Part shown: positions 6,767 through 15,753 of the stretch, piece by piece
Position numbering within the stretch: the first letter of the stretch is position 1
Layout of the letters: each line of letters opens with the position of its first letter
NCBI GenBank assembly: GCA_002688175.1
Contig: NZCC01000081.1
Coordinates: forward strand, 1 to 64,000
DNA length: 64,000 bases
Direction of reading: 5' to 3'
DNA from: Chromatiales bacterium
GTDB taxonomy: Bacteria > Pseudomonadota > Gammaproteobacteria > Steroidobacterales > GCA-2729495
Made by a program: the position numbers and the translations under genes
Notes under the pieces: generated by a model
Told to the model about the DNA's origin: nothing
The model's database searches: none
Seen by the model: only the letters and a program-made list of their open reading frames with translations

Positions 6767-9328
6767 ATGAAGCATCAGACTATTCAATTGGCTACCCAGC
6801 GACCCCGTATTGTCTATGTATTGATGCTTTTGCTCACCGTTCTGCTGGGCGGGCAAATAGTGCGGATAAGCATCGACACGGATCCGGAAAATATGCTTTC
6901 CCCGGATCAGCCGGACCGGGTCTTTCACAACCTCGTGGAGGAGCGTTTCGGGTTGCACGATGCAATCGTCGTTGGCCTGGTCAATGAAACCGATCCGGCC
7001 GGCATCTACAACGTTGCTTCACTCAGTGCGTTACATCAACTGAGTGGAAAAATTCTCACGCTGGAAGGTGTTGTCGAGTCGGATGTCATGTCGCTGGCAG
7101 TAGCGGATAACATCACCCAGGCGCAAAACGGTGCCTTGCGTTTTGAATGGATGATGAAGGCGGCCCCGGTTACCGAGGGGCAGGCACAGCGAGTCGCGCA
7201 AATGGTTGCCCGACTGCCGTTGTTGATGAACACGCTGGTGTCGGTCGATGGCAAGGCCGCAGCGATTTACGTGCCGATCACCAGCAAGGATCTGAGTTAT
7301 CCGATTTCCATCGAGATCAGCGCCCTGGCGGAGAGCCTCGGTGCAGAGGGGGATGTCTGGTATATCACCGGTCTGCCGGTAGCCGAAGACACCTTCGGGG
7401 TCGAGATGTTCATCCAGATGGGGATCTCGGCGCCGTTGGCCGGGCTGATGATTTTCTTGTTGCTCTGGTATTTCTTTCGCAGTCCGCGACTCATCATTGC
7501 GCCGATGGTGGTTGCGATGGTGACCATCTTTGCGACGATGGGTGTGATGATCGGTCTCGGTTTCACCGTTCATATCATGAGTTCCATGATTCCGATTTTC
7601 CTGATGCCGATCGCGGTCGTGGATTCGGTGCACATCATGTCGGAATTTATGGATGACTATGCACCGGGCAAAGATCCCAAAGAGGTGATCAGTGGTGTTG
7701 TTGAGCACCTGTTTACACCCATGTTGTTTACTTCCCTGACATCCGCTGTGGGGTTTGCGTCACTGCTGTTAACGCCCATTCCGCCGGTACAGGTATTCGG
7801 TGCGGTGGTGGCCTTCGGTATTTTGCTGGCGTTTGTATTAACGATCCTGTTTATTCCTGCCTACGTGGTGCGCATGCCGGTTGCCAGCCTTGAAAAGCTC
7901 CGCAAGCAATCAGTTACGGATGAAATCGACACGCCACTGGCAAAATTTCTGCGTCGTGGCGGCCGTTTCGCCTTTGCTAACGGAAAACTCATCGTAGTCC
8001 TGACGCTGATCGTATTTGCGGCCGGGGTTGCCGGGGTCATGCGGATTCAGATCAATGACAACCCGGTTCGCTGGTTCAAGCAGGATCATCGGATTCGGGT
8101 GGCCGACCGGGTGTTGAATGAACATTTTGCCGGTACCTACGATGCATTCTTCGTGCTCGAGTATGAGAACCGCGCGGCGATCGGCGAGTTTCGCGACCAG
8201 GCCGCAGTACTGCTGGCTCGAGCGGGGCTGTCCGCGGCAAGTTCTGCCGAGCTCAAGGCTTTAACTCAGGCTTCAGCTGATGATTCGGGCGGTTATTACG
8301 GCCGGATTATTGCTGCGACAGATGATGCGTTATTCGATGCCCGGGGCGATACGGCATTGGCTTTGGAAGAATTACTGGAGATAACGGAAAGTTACCAGCT
8401 GGCGGCAAAGTATTTTCAGCGGCCGGACAGCCTGGCCATGATCGAAGGGCTGCAGCGAGCGCTGATGGATAGTGGCAGGGTGGGTAAGACCAATGCCTTG
8501 CCGGATGTCGTCAAGGTGGTGAATCGCGAGTTGCACAGGGGTGGCGAAGAAAATTACCGGGTGCCGCAAACGGTTCCGGCCGTCGCGCAGACCCTGTTGC
8601 AGTTCCAGTCGTCTCACCGGCCACAGGATCTGTGGCACATGGTAACGCCTGATTTGCAGTCGACCGCCATCTGGGTGCAACTGACCAGCGGTGATAACCA
8701 GGACATGAGTCGGGTCATGGATAGCCTGGATCAATATCTGATCGAGAATCCGTTGCCCGCGGGGGTAACGGCGCGCTGGGCCGGTAAGACTTTTATTAAC
8801 GTGGTCTGGCAGCGCACGATGGTGGCGGGTATGTTGAAAAGCCTCGTGGGTGCCTTCATCGTGGTATTCCTGATGATGGCGTTGTTATTTCGCTCCGTAC
8901 GGTTCGGTTTGCTGGCCATGCTCCCGCTGACCGCGACTATTCTGACTGTTTATGGATTGATCGGCTGGACCGGCAAGTATTACGACATGCCGGTGGCCGT
9001 GCTTTCATCATTAACGCTGGGTCTGTCGGTCGACTTTGCCATTCATTTCATCCAGCGCATGCGCAGCTTGTATGACCAGACTGGTTCGTTCGCCGAGACG
9101 GCACGCCTGATTTTTGAAGCACCGAGTCGCGCCATCACGCGCAATGCGATCGTGATTGCGCTGGGATTTACGCCATTACTCTTCGCGCCCTTGCTGCCGT
9201 ACGTCACCGTGGGTGTTTTTATGGCATCGATCATGGTGATATCGGGTATTGCGACACTGGTCTTGCTTCCGGCGATACTGTTCCTGTCGCGCGCGGCGCT
9301 GTTTCGCAGTTCCGAAGAGGTGCAGTAG
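6767..9328 (+). CDS. RND/MMPL-superfamily membrane exporter
   Basis: This 853-residue inner-membrane transporter has the duplicated RND plan. TM1 lies near residues 16-33, followed by a large periplasmic loop, a first five-to-six-helix bundle around 215-370 (with PIAVVDSVHIM) and a linker. A second TM sits near 410, then a second periplasmic loop and a second bundle from about 690 to 845 (TLGLSVDFAIHF). Such MMPL/HpnN-like proteins use the proton gradient to move lipids or hydrophobic compounds toward the outer membrane. The following two genes code for a LolA-like periplasmic carrier and an outer-membrane protein and start within a few bases, so the three form an envelope-spanning export unit. 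It is divergent from the persulfide sensor. Confidence 0.88.
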   Translation: MKHQTIQLATQRPRIVYVLMLLLTVLLGGQIVRISIDTDPENMLSPDQPDRVFHNLVEERFGLHDAIVVGLVNETDPAGIYNVASLSALHQLSGKILTLEGVVESDVMSLAVADNITQAQNGALRFEWMMKAAPVTEGQAQRVAQMVARLPLLMNTLVSVDGKAAAIYVPITSKDLSYPISIEISALAESLGAEGDVWYITGLPVAEDTFGVEMFIQMGISAPLAGLMIFLLLWYFFRSPRLIIAPMVVAMVTIFATMGVMIGLGFTVHIMSSMIPIFLMPIAVVDSVHIMSEFMDDYAPGKDPKEVISGVVEHLFTPMLFTSLTSAVGFASLLLTPIPPVQVFGAVVAFGILLAFVLTILFIPAYVVRMPVASLEKLRKQSVTDEIDTPLAKFLRRGGRFAFANGKLIVVLTLIVFAAGVAGVMRIQINDNPVRWFKQDHRIRVADRVLNEHFAGTYDAFFVLEYENRAAIGEFRDQAAVLLARAGLSAASSAELKALTQASADDSGGYYGRIIAATDDALFDARGDTALALEELLEITESYQLAAKYFQRPDSLAMIEGLQRALMDSGRVGKTNALPDVVKVVNRELHRGGEENYRVPQTVPAVAQTLLQFQSSHRPQDLWHMVTPDLQSTAIWVQLTSGDNQDMSRVMDSLDQYLIENPLPAGVTARWAGKTFINVVWQRTMVAGMLKSLVGAFIVVFLMMALLFRSVRFGLLAMLPLTATILTVYGLIGWTGKYYDMPVAVLSSLTLGLSVDFAIHFIQRMRSLYDQTGSFAETARLIFEAPSRAITRNAIVIALGFTPLLFAPLLPYVTVGVFMASIMVISGIATLVLLPAILFLSRAALFRSSEEVQ

Positions 9329-9331
9329 CCG

Positions 9332-10129
9332 GTGAAACCGTTATTAATAGCGCTGGGTTTGGCCGTGTCTGGCCTTGCTCATGGTCAGGCGCTTACCGAT
9401 GCCGATGAGATAGTCGTGCAGGCTAATCTCGCTGCTTACTATGCCGGCGAGGACGGCAGGTCCGAGGCACGAATGATGATCATCGATGCACAGGGTCGTG
9501 AGCAGCGTCGCCAGTTCACGGTTTTGCGGCGCAGTCTTGAGGCCGGTGGCGATCAGCAATTCCTCGTGTCGTTCAGTCGACCTTCGGATGTGCGTGGAAC
9601 GGTATACTTGGTCAATAAAAAAGTTGGTCGTGATGATGACCGTTGGTTGTATCTGCCGGGTCTCGATCTCGTCAAACGTATTTCAGCCGGCGACGAACGT
9701 ACCAGCTTTGTCGGGGCGCATTATTTTTATGAAGATGTATCCGGGCGAGGTCCTGATGAAGATGCTCACGAACTCGTAGAAACCACAGATCAGTACTATG
9801 TGCTGAAGCATGTGCCAAAGAATCCTGCAGCGGTTGAATTTGTCAGCTACGTAACCTGGATCGATCGTAAAACTTTTCTGCCGATCCGGATTGAATATAC
9901 CAATGCCGGCGGCAAGGTATATCGCCGGGTAGAAGTGCTGGAAACGAAGGAAATCGACGGGCATCCGACCGTCGTCAGCAGCCGTACATCAGACCTGTCC
10001 AGTGGTGGTCATACAGACATGCAGTTTCGTTACATCGCCTATGACCTCGGCATGCCGACAGAGGTATTCACGGAGCGTTCGCTGCGTAATCCTCCCCGTC
10101 AGTGGCTCAAGCGGCCCGCCGCAGACTAA
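9332..10129 (+). CDS. LolA-like outer membrane lipoprotein-sorting protein
   Basis: This 265-residue periplasmic protein has a Sec signal peptide (residues 1-18, ending HGQA) and a LolA/LppX-like half-barrel fold judged from strand patterns such as RRQFTVLRRS, DRWLYLPGLDLVKRIS and FVGAHYFYEDVSGR. This family is almost always encoded next to an MMPL transporter and is thought to carry a lipid or hydrophobic cargo between membranes. The start is GTG at 9332, 3 bp after the RND stop, with a GAGG-like site inside the end of the RND gene. Its own stop lies 14 bp before the next ATG. Cargo unknown. Confidence 0.85.
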   Translation: MKPLLIALGLAVSGLAHGQALTDADEIVVQANLAAYYAGEDGRSEARMMIIDAQGREQRRQFTVLRRSLEAGGDQQFLVSFSRPSDVRGTVYLVNKKVGRDDDRWLYLPGLDLVKRISAGDERTSFVGAHYFYEDVSGRGPDEDAHELVETTDQYYVLKHVPKNPAAVEFVSYVTWIDRKTFLPIRIEYTNAGGKVYRRVEVLETKEIDGHPTVVSSRTSDLSSGGHTDMQFRYIAYDLGMPTEVFTERSLRNPPRQWLKRPAAD

Positions 10130-10143
10130 TTAGTTCGGTAGCG

Positions 10144-11418
10144 ATGACAGTCAGGCTACTTATCCTGTTGTTGTTCGTCAGTCCGTTTGCCGTTGCACAG
10201 GATGATGACTGGAATGACGACTGGGCCGACGACGAAAACACCGACCTGCAATGGACCGGATTTATCGAAGGGGCACTCGGCAGTCGCTGGGATACGGATC
10301 CTCAGACCGGCAGCAAAGGAACATTACGAGAAGGTCGCGCACGACTCGAAACCGATTGGGAGAATGACTCACTGGCCATCGGCTTCAAAGGCGATGCGCT
10401 CTACGATGACATCATCGAAGCGTTCGATCTGGAGATACGCGACCTGACGCTGGCCTTCTCGCCGGGAAAAAATCTGGATGTAAAGCTCGGCCGCCAGGTG
10501 CTGACCTGGGGAACAGGCGATTTGCTGTTCCTCAATGATTTGTTCGCGAAAGACTGGATCGGATTTTTTGCCGGCCGTGATACCGAGTATCTCAAAGCCC
10601 CGTCCAATTCTGCCCGTTTCAATTTATATACCAACCTGGTCAATATTGATTTTGTCTGGACACCCGTTTTTGAGCCGGATGAGTATCTTACCGGTGAACG
10701 TTTCTCATTTTTCTCGCCCCTGGCGGGCGCAAAAGTGGCACCGGACCCGCCGCTGTCTGCCGATGAGCCAAGTAGTAATGTCTCCAACGGTGAATTTGCC
10801 TTGCGCTTGTTCAGGACTTTCAACGGAACAGAATATGCTTTATATGGTTACCGGGGATTTTTTAAGCAGCCGCTTGGATTCAACGCTCAGCTGATACCGT
10901 ATTTCCCGGCCATGACAGCGCTCGGTGCCAGCCTGCGCAGGAGCCAGTGGTCCGGGCTGGTTAATGCGGAAGTGTCGTATTACTTTTCCAGGGATGACAG
11001 CAGCGGAACCGATCCGCTGATACCGAATGATCAGTTTCGCCTGCTGCTGGGTTTCGAGCGCGAAGCGGTTACTAATTTTAATATCGGTGTGCAGTATTAC
11101 CTTGAGTGGACCCAACGGCATGATGAGTTGCTTGAGCATTCACTCGCTCCGGAGTTTGAACCGGAAGAGTACCGTCATCTGTTTACGGCACGCCTGACGT
11201 ATCGGGCGATGATGGATAAGTTGATCGGCTCCCTGTTTGTTTTTTATTCGCCGAGTGACAAGGACTATTACCTGCGTCCGAAGTTAACTTATCGGTACAG
11301 TGATCAATGGACTGCAGAGGCTGGGGTCAGTTTGTTTGCGGGTGACGATGAGCATACTTTCTTTGGGCAACTGGACGATAACAGTAACACTTATGTAAGA
11401 GTTCGGTATCATTTTTGA
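10144..11418 (+). CDS. DUF1302-like outer membrane beta-barrel protein
   Basis: This 424-residue exported protein has a signal peptide of about 19 residues ending in VAQ, then a strongly acidic stretch (DDDWNDDWADDEN), then alternating beta-strand segments up to a final aromatic (RYHF). The motif GRQVLTWGTGDLLFLNDLF is typical of the DUF1302/alginate-export-like porins encoded with RND and LolA-like genes. It is likely the outer-membrane component or partner of the export unit. ATG 10144 is preferred to the GTG at 10102 because the signal peptide begins there. Two large hairpins follow the stop within 60-320 bp. Confidence 0.8.
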   Translation: MTVRLLILLLFVSPFAVAQDDDWNDDWADDENTDLQWTGFIEGALGSRWDTDPQTGSKGTLREGRARLETDWENDSLAIGFKGDALYDDIIEAFDLEIRDLTLAFSPGKNLDVKLGRQVLTWGTGDLLFLNDLFAKDWIGFFAGRDTEYLKAPSNSARFNLYTNLVNIDFVWTPVFEPDEYLTGERFSFFSPLAGAKVAPDPPLSADEPSSNVSNGEFALRLFRTFNGTEYALYGYRGFFKQPLGFNAQLIPYFPAMTALGASLRRSQWSGLVNAEVSYYFSRDDSSGTDPLIPNDQFRLLLGFEREAVTNFNIGVQYYLEWTQRHDELLEHSLAPEFEPEEYRHLFTARLTYRAMMDKLIGSLFVFYSPSDKDYYLRPKLTYRYSDQWTAEAGVSLFAGDDEHTFFGQLDDNSNTYVRVRYHF

Positions 11419-11473
11419 CTCTCATTAATATTGCTTTGTTCACTTTGGTTGAGATTTAACTCGTTCCCTGGCC

Positions 11474-11558
11474 GGCTTTTTGTGTCCGGTATACCCTTCC
11501 AAAACGCCGCGGGGCGCGGCTTTAAGGTTTTGGAAGGGTATACCGGACACAAAAAGCC
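11474..11558. repeat. Long perfect hairpin 1 with GC-rich loop
   Basis: Arms 11474-11505 and 11527-11558 are 32-bp perfect reverse complements. The 21-nt loop 11506-11526 can itself fold a 5-bp GCCGC/GCGGC stem and leaves TTTAAG unpaired. No T-run follows, so it is not an ordinary terminator. The loop is identical, in reverse complement, to that of hairpin 2. Confidence 0.92.
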
Positions 11559-11658
11559 TTGGACGTATCGGGGTCCGTTGTCAGGGAATTATGATTGAGG
11601 CGGCCCGGTTGGGTGGTATGAACACCTGGTATCCGTCTTCATTCCACAACGGTGTCGT

Positions 11659-11741
11659 GGCATTTTTCCGCCAGGTATTCTTCCGAAACCTTAAAGCCGC
11701 GCCCCGCGGCGTTTCGGAAGGATACCTGGCGGAAAAATGCC
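11659..11741. repeat. Long hairpin 2, inverted relative to hairpin 1
   Basis: Arms 11659-11689 and 11711-11741 are 31 bp with only one T/G non-Watson-Crick position. The loop 11690-11710 is the exact reverse complement of the loop of hairpin 1. The stem differs from hairpin 1 at many places yet stays self-complementary, while keeping shared blocks (TTTTT, GGTAT, CTTCC, AAAC). Confidence 0.92.
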
Positions 11742-11867
11742 TTCCAGGGAAAGATCAGCTTGCGGCGGAAGAACTTTAAGGATGCACCACAGCTAACTTT
11801 GTGCAGGAAACAAACATAACAGCCCTAAGCGCACCAATTGCATGGCAGGGCAGCAATAAAGAGCCCC

Positions 11868-12848
11868 CTATTTCCTGGCCGGCGGCCCAAACCCCTCCAC
11901 CGGCAGCGCCGTAATCTCATCAATCTCAGCCAGCTCAGCATCATCAGGCCGCCACAAACCAGCCTGCACATTCTGTTCGAGCTGTTGTTCCGACGTAACA
12001 CCGGCAATCACACTCGACACGGTCGGCTGACTCGCCAGCCACCCCATCGCCATATCCAGCAAAGAATGATCATAACGGTTGCAGACTTCTTTCAATGCTT
12101 CGACTTTATCGACTTTGTCAGCGGTCGCGAACGAACTGGCTGCAAAATTCTTCCACTTGTCCAGGCGCGTCCCTTCCGGTGCGGGTTCCCCTTTCTGGTA
12201 CTTGCCGGTTAACAAGCCGCTTTCCAACGGGAAATACGGCAAAATGCCCAGCCCGAATTTTTCACAGGCCGGTACCACTTCCTTTTCGATCTCGCGGGTC
12301 AACAGGCTGTAGCGGTTTTGAACCGAAACATACCCGTCAAGATTTGCCGACCGTGCGGTCCATTCGGCATCCGTGATTTGCCAGGCCGCATAATTTGAGC
12401 AGCCGATGTAACGAACTTTGCCCTGGTGGATCAAATCGTCCAGGGCTCGTAAGGTTTCTTCGATCGGTGTGTCGGTGTCGAAGCGGTGCATCTGATACAG
12501 ATCGATATAATCGGTTCCAAGTCGCGTCAGGCTCGCCTCTGCGGCCTGCATGATGTAGCGCCTTGATCCGCCCTGCATGTCGAAGCGTTCGGATGACATC
12601 GGTCCGGCAAATTTAGTCGCGATGATCACTTTCTGACGCCGATCGCCGAGCGCTTTACCTAGAAATTGTTCCGATTTGCCACGCTCGCCGTAGACATCAG
12701 CCGTATCGAACAGATTAACCCCAAGGTCTATGGCTTTATGGACAATACCGGCAGATTCTTTCTCGTCATTCATCATGCCGAAATTCATGCAGCCAAGACC
12801 GATAACGGACACCTTTAGCCCTGAACGGCCGAGATTCTTATATTCCAT
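11868..12848 (-). CDS. Aldo/keto reductase
   Basis: This 326-residue cytosolic NADPH-dependent (beta/alpha)8 oxidoreductase belongs to the AKR superfamily and reduces aldehydes or ketones. Catalytic tetrad residues are seen in order: Asp and Tyr in NLFDTADVYGERG, Lys in IATKFAG and His in LYQMHRFD. Cofactor-binding segments are GCSNYAAWQ and the late SSVIAGVTS. The start at ATG 12848 has a good GAGGG site 8 bp upstream; a longer frame to 12959 adds a tail with no homology and overlaps the def start. Downstream lie the paired hairpins. The substrate is unknown. Confidence 0.9.
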   Translation of the reverse strand: MEYKNLGRSGLKVSVIGLGCMNFGMMNDEKESAGIVHKAIDLGVNLFDTADVYGERGKSEQFLGKALGDRRQKVIIATKFAGPMSSERFDMQGGSRRYIMQAAEASLTRLGTDYIDLYQMHRFDTDTPIEETLRALDDLIHQGKVRYIGCSNYAAWQITDAEWTARSANLDGYVSVQNRYSLLTREIEKEVVPACEKFGLGILPYFPLESGLLTGKYQKGEPAPEGTRLDKWKNFAASSFATADKVDKVEALKEVCNRYDHSLLDMAMGWLASQPTVSSVIAGVTSEQQLEQNVQAGLWRPDDAELAEIDEITALPVEGFGPPARK

Positions 12849-12957
12849 TGTTTTTTCCCTCGGAGTGACAGAAGAATGGTGTTGATGTTCGCCTATTTTA
12901 GTCATTGGGTCATAAATTAATGACTCCGGCACCAAAACCCGGATATCCTTGCCAGTC

Positions 12958-13527
12958 ATGGCAATCAGACGTGTTATTCGAATGGGTCACCCGCTGCTGC
13001 GGCAGCCCGCGCAGGCTATTGAGCCTGGTGAGATTGGCAGTGAGAAACTTGGCCGGCTTATCGACGACATGGTCGATACGCTGCAGGATTACAGTGGTAT
13101 CGGTCTGGCCGCACCGCAAATTGCTGAACCGGTCAGGCTCGCCATCATCGAGATACCGGATGAATCGGCGCGCTACGATAATCTGGAGTCGGTGCCTTTG
13201 ATGGTGTTCATCAACCCGGTTATCGAGATTATTGATCCTGCTACTCACGGCTACTGGGAAGGTTGCCTGTCGGTACCCGGATTGCGGGGTTTTGTCGAGC
13301 GGCCGCAACATGTGAAGATCAGTTATACCTCCGTGCAGGGCGAAGCTCTGGAACTGGAGGTGCAGGGTTTTGCGGCGACAGTCTTTCAGCACGAGCTGGA
13401 CCATCTGGATGGAAAACTGTTTATTGACCGGATCACGGATACCCGGTTACTGGCGTTTGAGGCAGAGTACGAACGTTATTTATTACCGATGGAAGCAATT
13501 CATGACAGCGAAGGTGTTCGCCATTAA
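12958..13527 (+). CDS. def: Peptide deformylase
   Basis: This 189-residue metalloenzyme removes the N-formyl group from nascent proteins. All three signature motifs are intact: GIGLAAPQ (47-54), EGCLSVPG (101-108, metal ligand C103) and QHELDHLDG (144-152, ligands H145 and H149, catalytic E146). It is not next to fmt, unlike the housekeeping copy in most Proteobacteria, so it may be a second copy. ATG 12958 gives the usual MAIR start. The end overlaps the next gene's ATG by 26 bp, implying coupled translation with the lipoprotein. Confidence 0.94.
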   Translation: MAIRRVIRMGHPLLRQPAQAIEPGEIGSEKLGRLIDDMVDTLQDYSGIGLAAPQIAEPVRLAIIEIPDESARYDNLESVPLMVFINPVIEIIDPATHGYWEGCLSVPGLRGFVERPQHVKISYTSVQGEALELEVQGFAATVFQHELDHLDGKLFIDRITDTRLLAFEAEYERYLLPMEAIHDSEGVRH

Positions 13528-15157
13528 GTTTCTCTGGAAGCTCAACCTGTTTCCTTTGGTTCTGCTTCTGCTTGCCGGTTGTGCGGCAACGACGCCGGCA
13601 CATCACGTTGCAGCGGATTATGAACTTGAGGTTCTGGTGCCCGGTTCTGCGATGCACGGGGTGCATGGGCTCGCATTTGATCAGCATGATGTGCTGTATG
13701 GCGCCAGCCTGGTCGGTTATTCGGTTTATCGAATTGATACCCAAACCGGTGAGGTTAGTACCGTCGTCGGGCCGCCGCTCGGGAATGCCGATGATGTTGC
13801 GATCGGCCCGGATGGTACGATCGCATGGACTGCCGGTGCATTTTCGGCCGTACATGCACTGACTCCGGATGGCGAGTTCAAGGTGCTGGCGTCCAATCTG
13901 CCCGCGGTCAATTCGATCGACTACGCACCGGATGGCCGGCTGTTCGTGACCCAGATTTTTGGCGGTGATGCACTGTGGGAAATCGATCCGCTGGGTGTGA
14001 CCGAGCCGCGACGGGTGGCCAAGCGACTCGGGGGCCTGAACGGTTTTGAGGTTACCGCCGATAATCAACTCTATGGCCCATTGTTTCTGAAGGGTAAAGT
14101 AGTACGGGTAGATCTGGCATCCGGCGAGGTCACCGAGATTGCTGACGGTTTCACAGTGCCGGCTGCCGTTAACCTGGATGCACAGGGGCGACTGCTGGTT
14201 GTCGATTTCGATGACGGCAGTGTAACCCGGCTTGATCCCGAGTTAGGAGATCGGGAGATCATCGCGCAACTCGAGCCGCCGCTCGATAATCTCGCGATTA
14301 ACAGCCGGGATGACATTTATGTTTCGAATCCTGCTACCAATACGATTACCGAGATCAATCCGGATACCGGGGCGACCCGTGAAGTCACGAGTGGTCAGTT
14401 CAGTGCGCCGGGCGGTATCAGTATTGCGCAGATTGATGGCAGGACCGTGGTGATGGTGGCGGATTTCTGGGGCAATCGCTACTTCGATGCGCTCACCGGC
14501 GAGCGTACGATGTTGTCTTCACCCACAGGGGTCATGGCGTCCGCAAGTCTTACCGCCACCGATGAGGTGCTGGCGCTGGCCTCTATCTGGCCATTCGGGC
14601 TGGTTTATTTTATCGATCGTCAGGCGCAAAAGGTGATCAAGACCGCGAAGTTCAAGGCGCCGTATAACCCGGTATTCCTCGCGGATGGCAGCGTTGTCGT
14701 TGCCGATTACAAGGCCGGTACGCTGACCCGGCTTGCCGCGGGTAAAAGCCGTGATAAATCTGAACTTGCGGGTGGTCTCGATGGGCCACTGGGTCTCGTG
14801 GTGGCTAATGATCGGCAGCTTTATGTCGGTGAGTACAATGGCGGGCGGATCTGGAGGATTGATGTAGAGGGTGGCGCGCGTCACCTGGTGATGGATGGGC
14901 TGGACCGGCCCGAGGGCCTTGCATTGACCGGCGATGGACTGTTGCTGGTGGCTGAAACCGGTACGCAACGGTTGCTGCGCATTGAGCCGGGTTCCGGTGT
15001 TATCGATGTCGTGGCGGATGGCCTGGCGATCGGTTTGCAGGGTGGTGAGGATTTGCCGCGACCCTTCATTCCCACCGGTGTCGCAGTTGATGGTGAAGAC
15101 AATATTTATATTGCGGCTGATATCACCAATGAGTTGTACAAACTGACCCGGAAATAA
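13502..15157 (+). CDS. NHL/SMP-30-like beta-propeller lipoprotein
   Basis: This 551-residue lipoprotein starts at ATG 13502, inside the end of def. The signal peptide ends in a lipobox LLAGC with the lipidated Cys near residue 25. The mature part is a series of about 40-residue repeats of the form L-x-FD-x-x-[DG]-x-LY-x-A and D-x-x-G-x-L-x-VAD, as in NHL/gluconolactonase beta-propellers; I count at least ten blades' worth. It could bind or hydrolyse a lactone-like ligand or act as a scaffold; no catalytic set is obvious. A segment of about 204 bp (14649-14852) recurs with about 89% identity at 17671-17874, in a gene relic. Confidence 0.8.
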   Translation: MTAKVFAIKFLWKLNLFPLVLLLLAGCAATTPAHHVAADYELEVLVPGSAMHGVHGLAFDQHDVLYGASLVGYSVYRIDTQTGEVSTVVGPPLGNADDVAIGPDGTIAWTAGAFSAVHALTPDGEFKVLASNLPAVNSIDYAPDGRLFVTQIFGGDALWEIDPLGVTEPRRVAKRLGGLNGFEVTADNQLYGPLFLKGKVVRVDLASGEVTEIADGFTVPAAVNLDAQGRLLVVDFDDGSVTRLDPELGDREIIAQLEPPLDNLAINSRDDIYVSNPATNTITEINPDTGATREVTSGQFSAPGGISIAQIDGRTVVMVADFWGNRYFDALTGERTMLSSPTGVMASASLTATDEVLALASIWPFGLVYFIDRQAQKVIKTAKFKAPYNPVFLADGSVVVADYKAGTLTRLAAGKSRDKSELAGGLDGPLGLVVANDRQLYVGEYNGGRIWRIDVEGGARHLVMDGLDRPEGLALTGDGLLLVAETGTQRLLRIEPGSGVIDVVADGLAIGLQGGEDLPRPFIPTGVAVDGEDNIYIAADITNELYKLTRK

Positions 15158-15183
15158 AGTCCAGCCATCTGGATGATGTTTAC

Positions 15184-15744
15184 ATGCATCGTATCGCCCG
15201 GCTCATACAAAACAATCTGAATCTCAGGGTTTTCCTGCCGCTGCTGGTGCTGGCGCTGGTCTCGACCTGGTATGGATTATTTGCATCGGTGGATCGATTC
15301 GCGGTGCTGACCGGTGGTTTATCTTTTATCGATATGCAGCCGTGGCTGACGGCTGAGACACTGTTCGCACAGATAAGCACCTATTCGCCGGAAACCGTCC
15401 GTTATTACATGGGTTGGTCATTGTTCGACTACTTGTGGCCCCTGATTACTTTTACCACCATGCTGTTTATCAGCGGCTGGTTGTTTGGCTTTCTGGCCGA
15501 GAAATGGCAGCCCCGTTTTCGGCTATTTATTGCCAGCGCCGGTCTGACCGTATTACTGGACTGGGCGGAGAATATCGGCTTTGTTGTCCTGGTTTCCTTA
15601 TCGCCTGGTGACCCTCAGTGGCTGGCAGTGTTCACACTCGGACTGCATGCGGGTAAGCTGATGTTCATGATGGTGTTTAATGTGCTGCTCTGTATTCTGC
15701 TGGCTGCGGCAATTTTTCTAGTGGTCAGGCAGGAAACAAAATAG
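15184..15744 (+). CDS. Four-helix membrane protein of unknown function
   Basis: This 186-residue integral membrane protein has four predicted hydrophobic helices: about 17-37, 82-104, 114-136 and 146-180. A periplasmic loop of about 45 residues lies between helices 1 and 2. Charged residues DWAEN fall at the end of helix 3. I do not recognise the family. It begins 26 bp after the lipoprotein gene and ends 9 bp before the deiodinase-like gene, so it is probably co-transcribed with both. Confidence 0.7.
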   Translation: MHRIARLIQNNLNLRVFLPLLVLALVSTWYGLFASVDRFAVLTGGLSFIDMQPWLTAETLFAQISTYSPETVRYYMGWSLFDYLWPLITFTTMLFISGWLFGFLAEKWQPRFRLFIASAGLTVLLDWAENIGFVVLVSLSPGDPQWLAVFTLGLHAGKLMFMMVFNVLLCILLAAAIFLVVRQETK

Positions 15745-15753
15745 GATAGAAAC

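Larger units (their letters stand above)
11419..11867. other. Intergenic region holding two long hairpins
   Basis: This 449-bp stretch separates the end of the RND operon from the convergent aldo/keto reductase. I see no coding region in it. It contains the two inverted-repeat elements annotated separately. They lie in opposite orientation, 100 bp apart, and are both flanked on the outer side by TTCCCTGG or its complement. Confidence 0.7.

Noticed and set aside
7031-7708. Leftward 225-residue frame inside the RND gene
   Set aside because: Very His/Arg-rich translation typical of an antisense frame; the sense protein is well conserved.
11474-11741. Integron attC pair or simple terminators
   Set aside because: The GTTT/AAAC segments face the loop and not the outer ends as in attC, no integrase is near, and no T-run follows the stems.
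11480-11779. Open frame across the paired hairpins
   Set aside because: It runs through both inverted repeats, and its sequence is explained by the palindromes. No RBS or protein-like feature.
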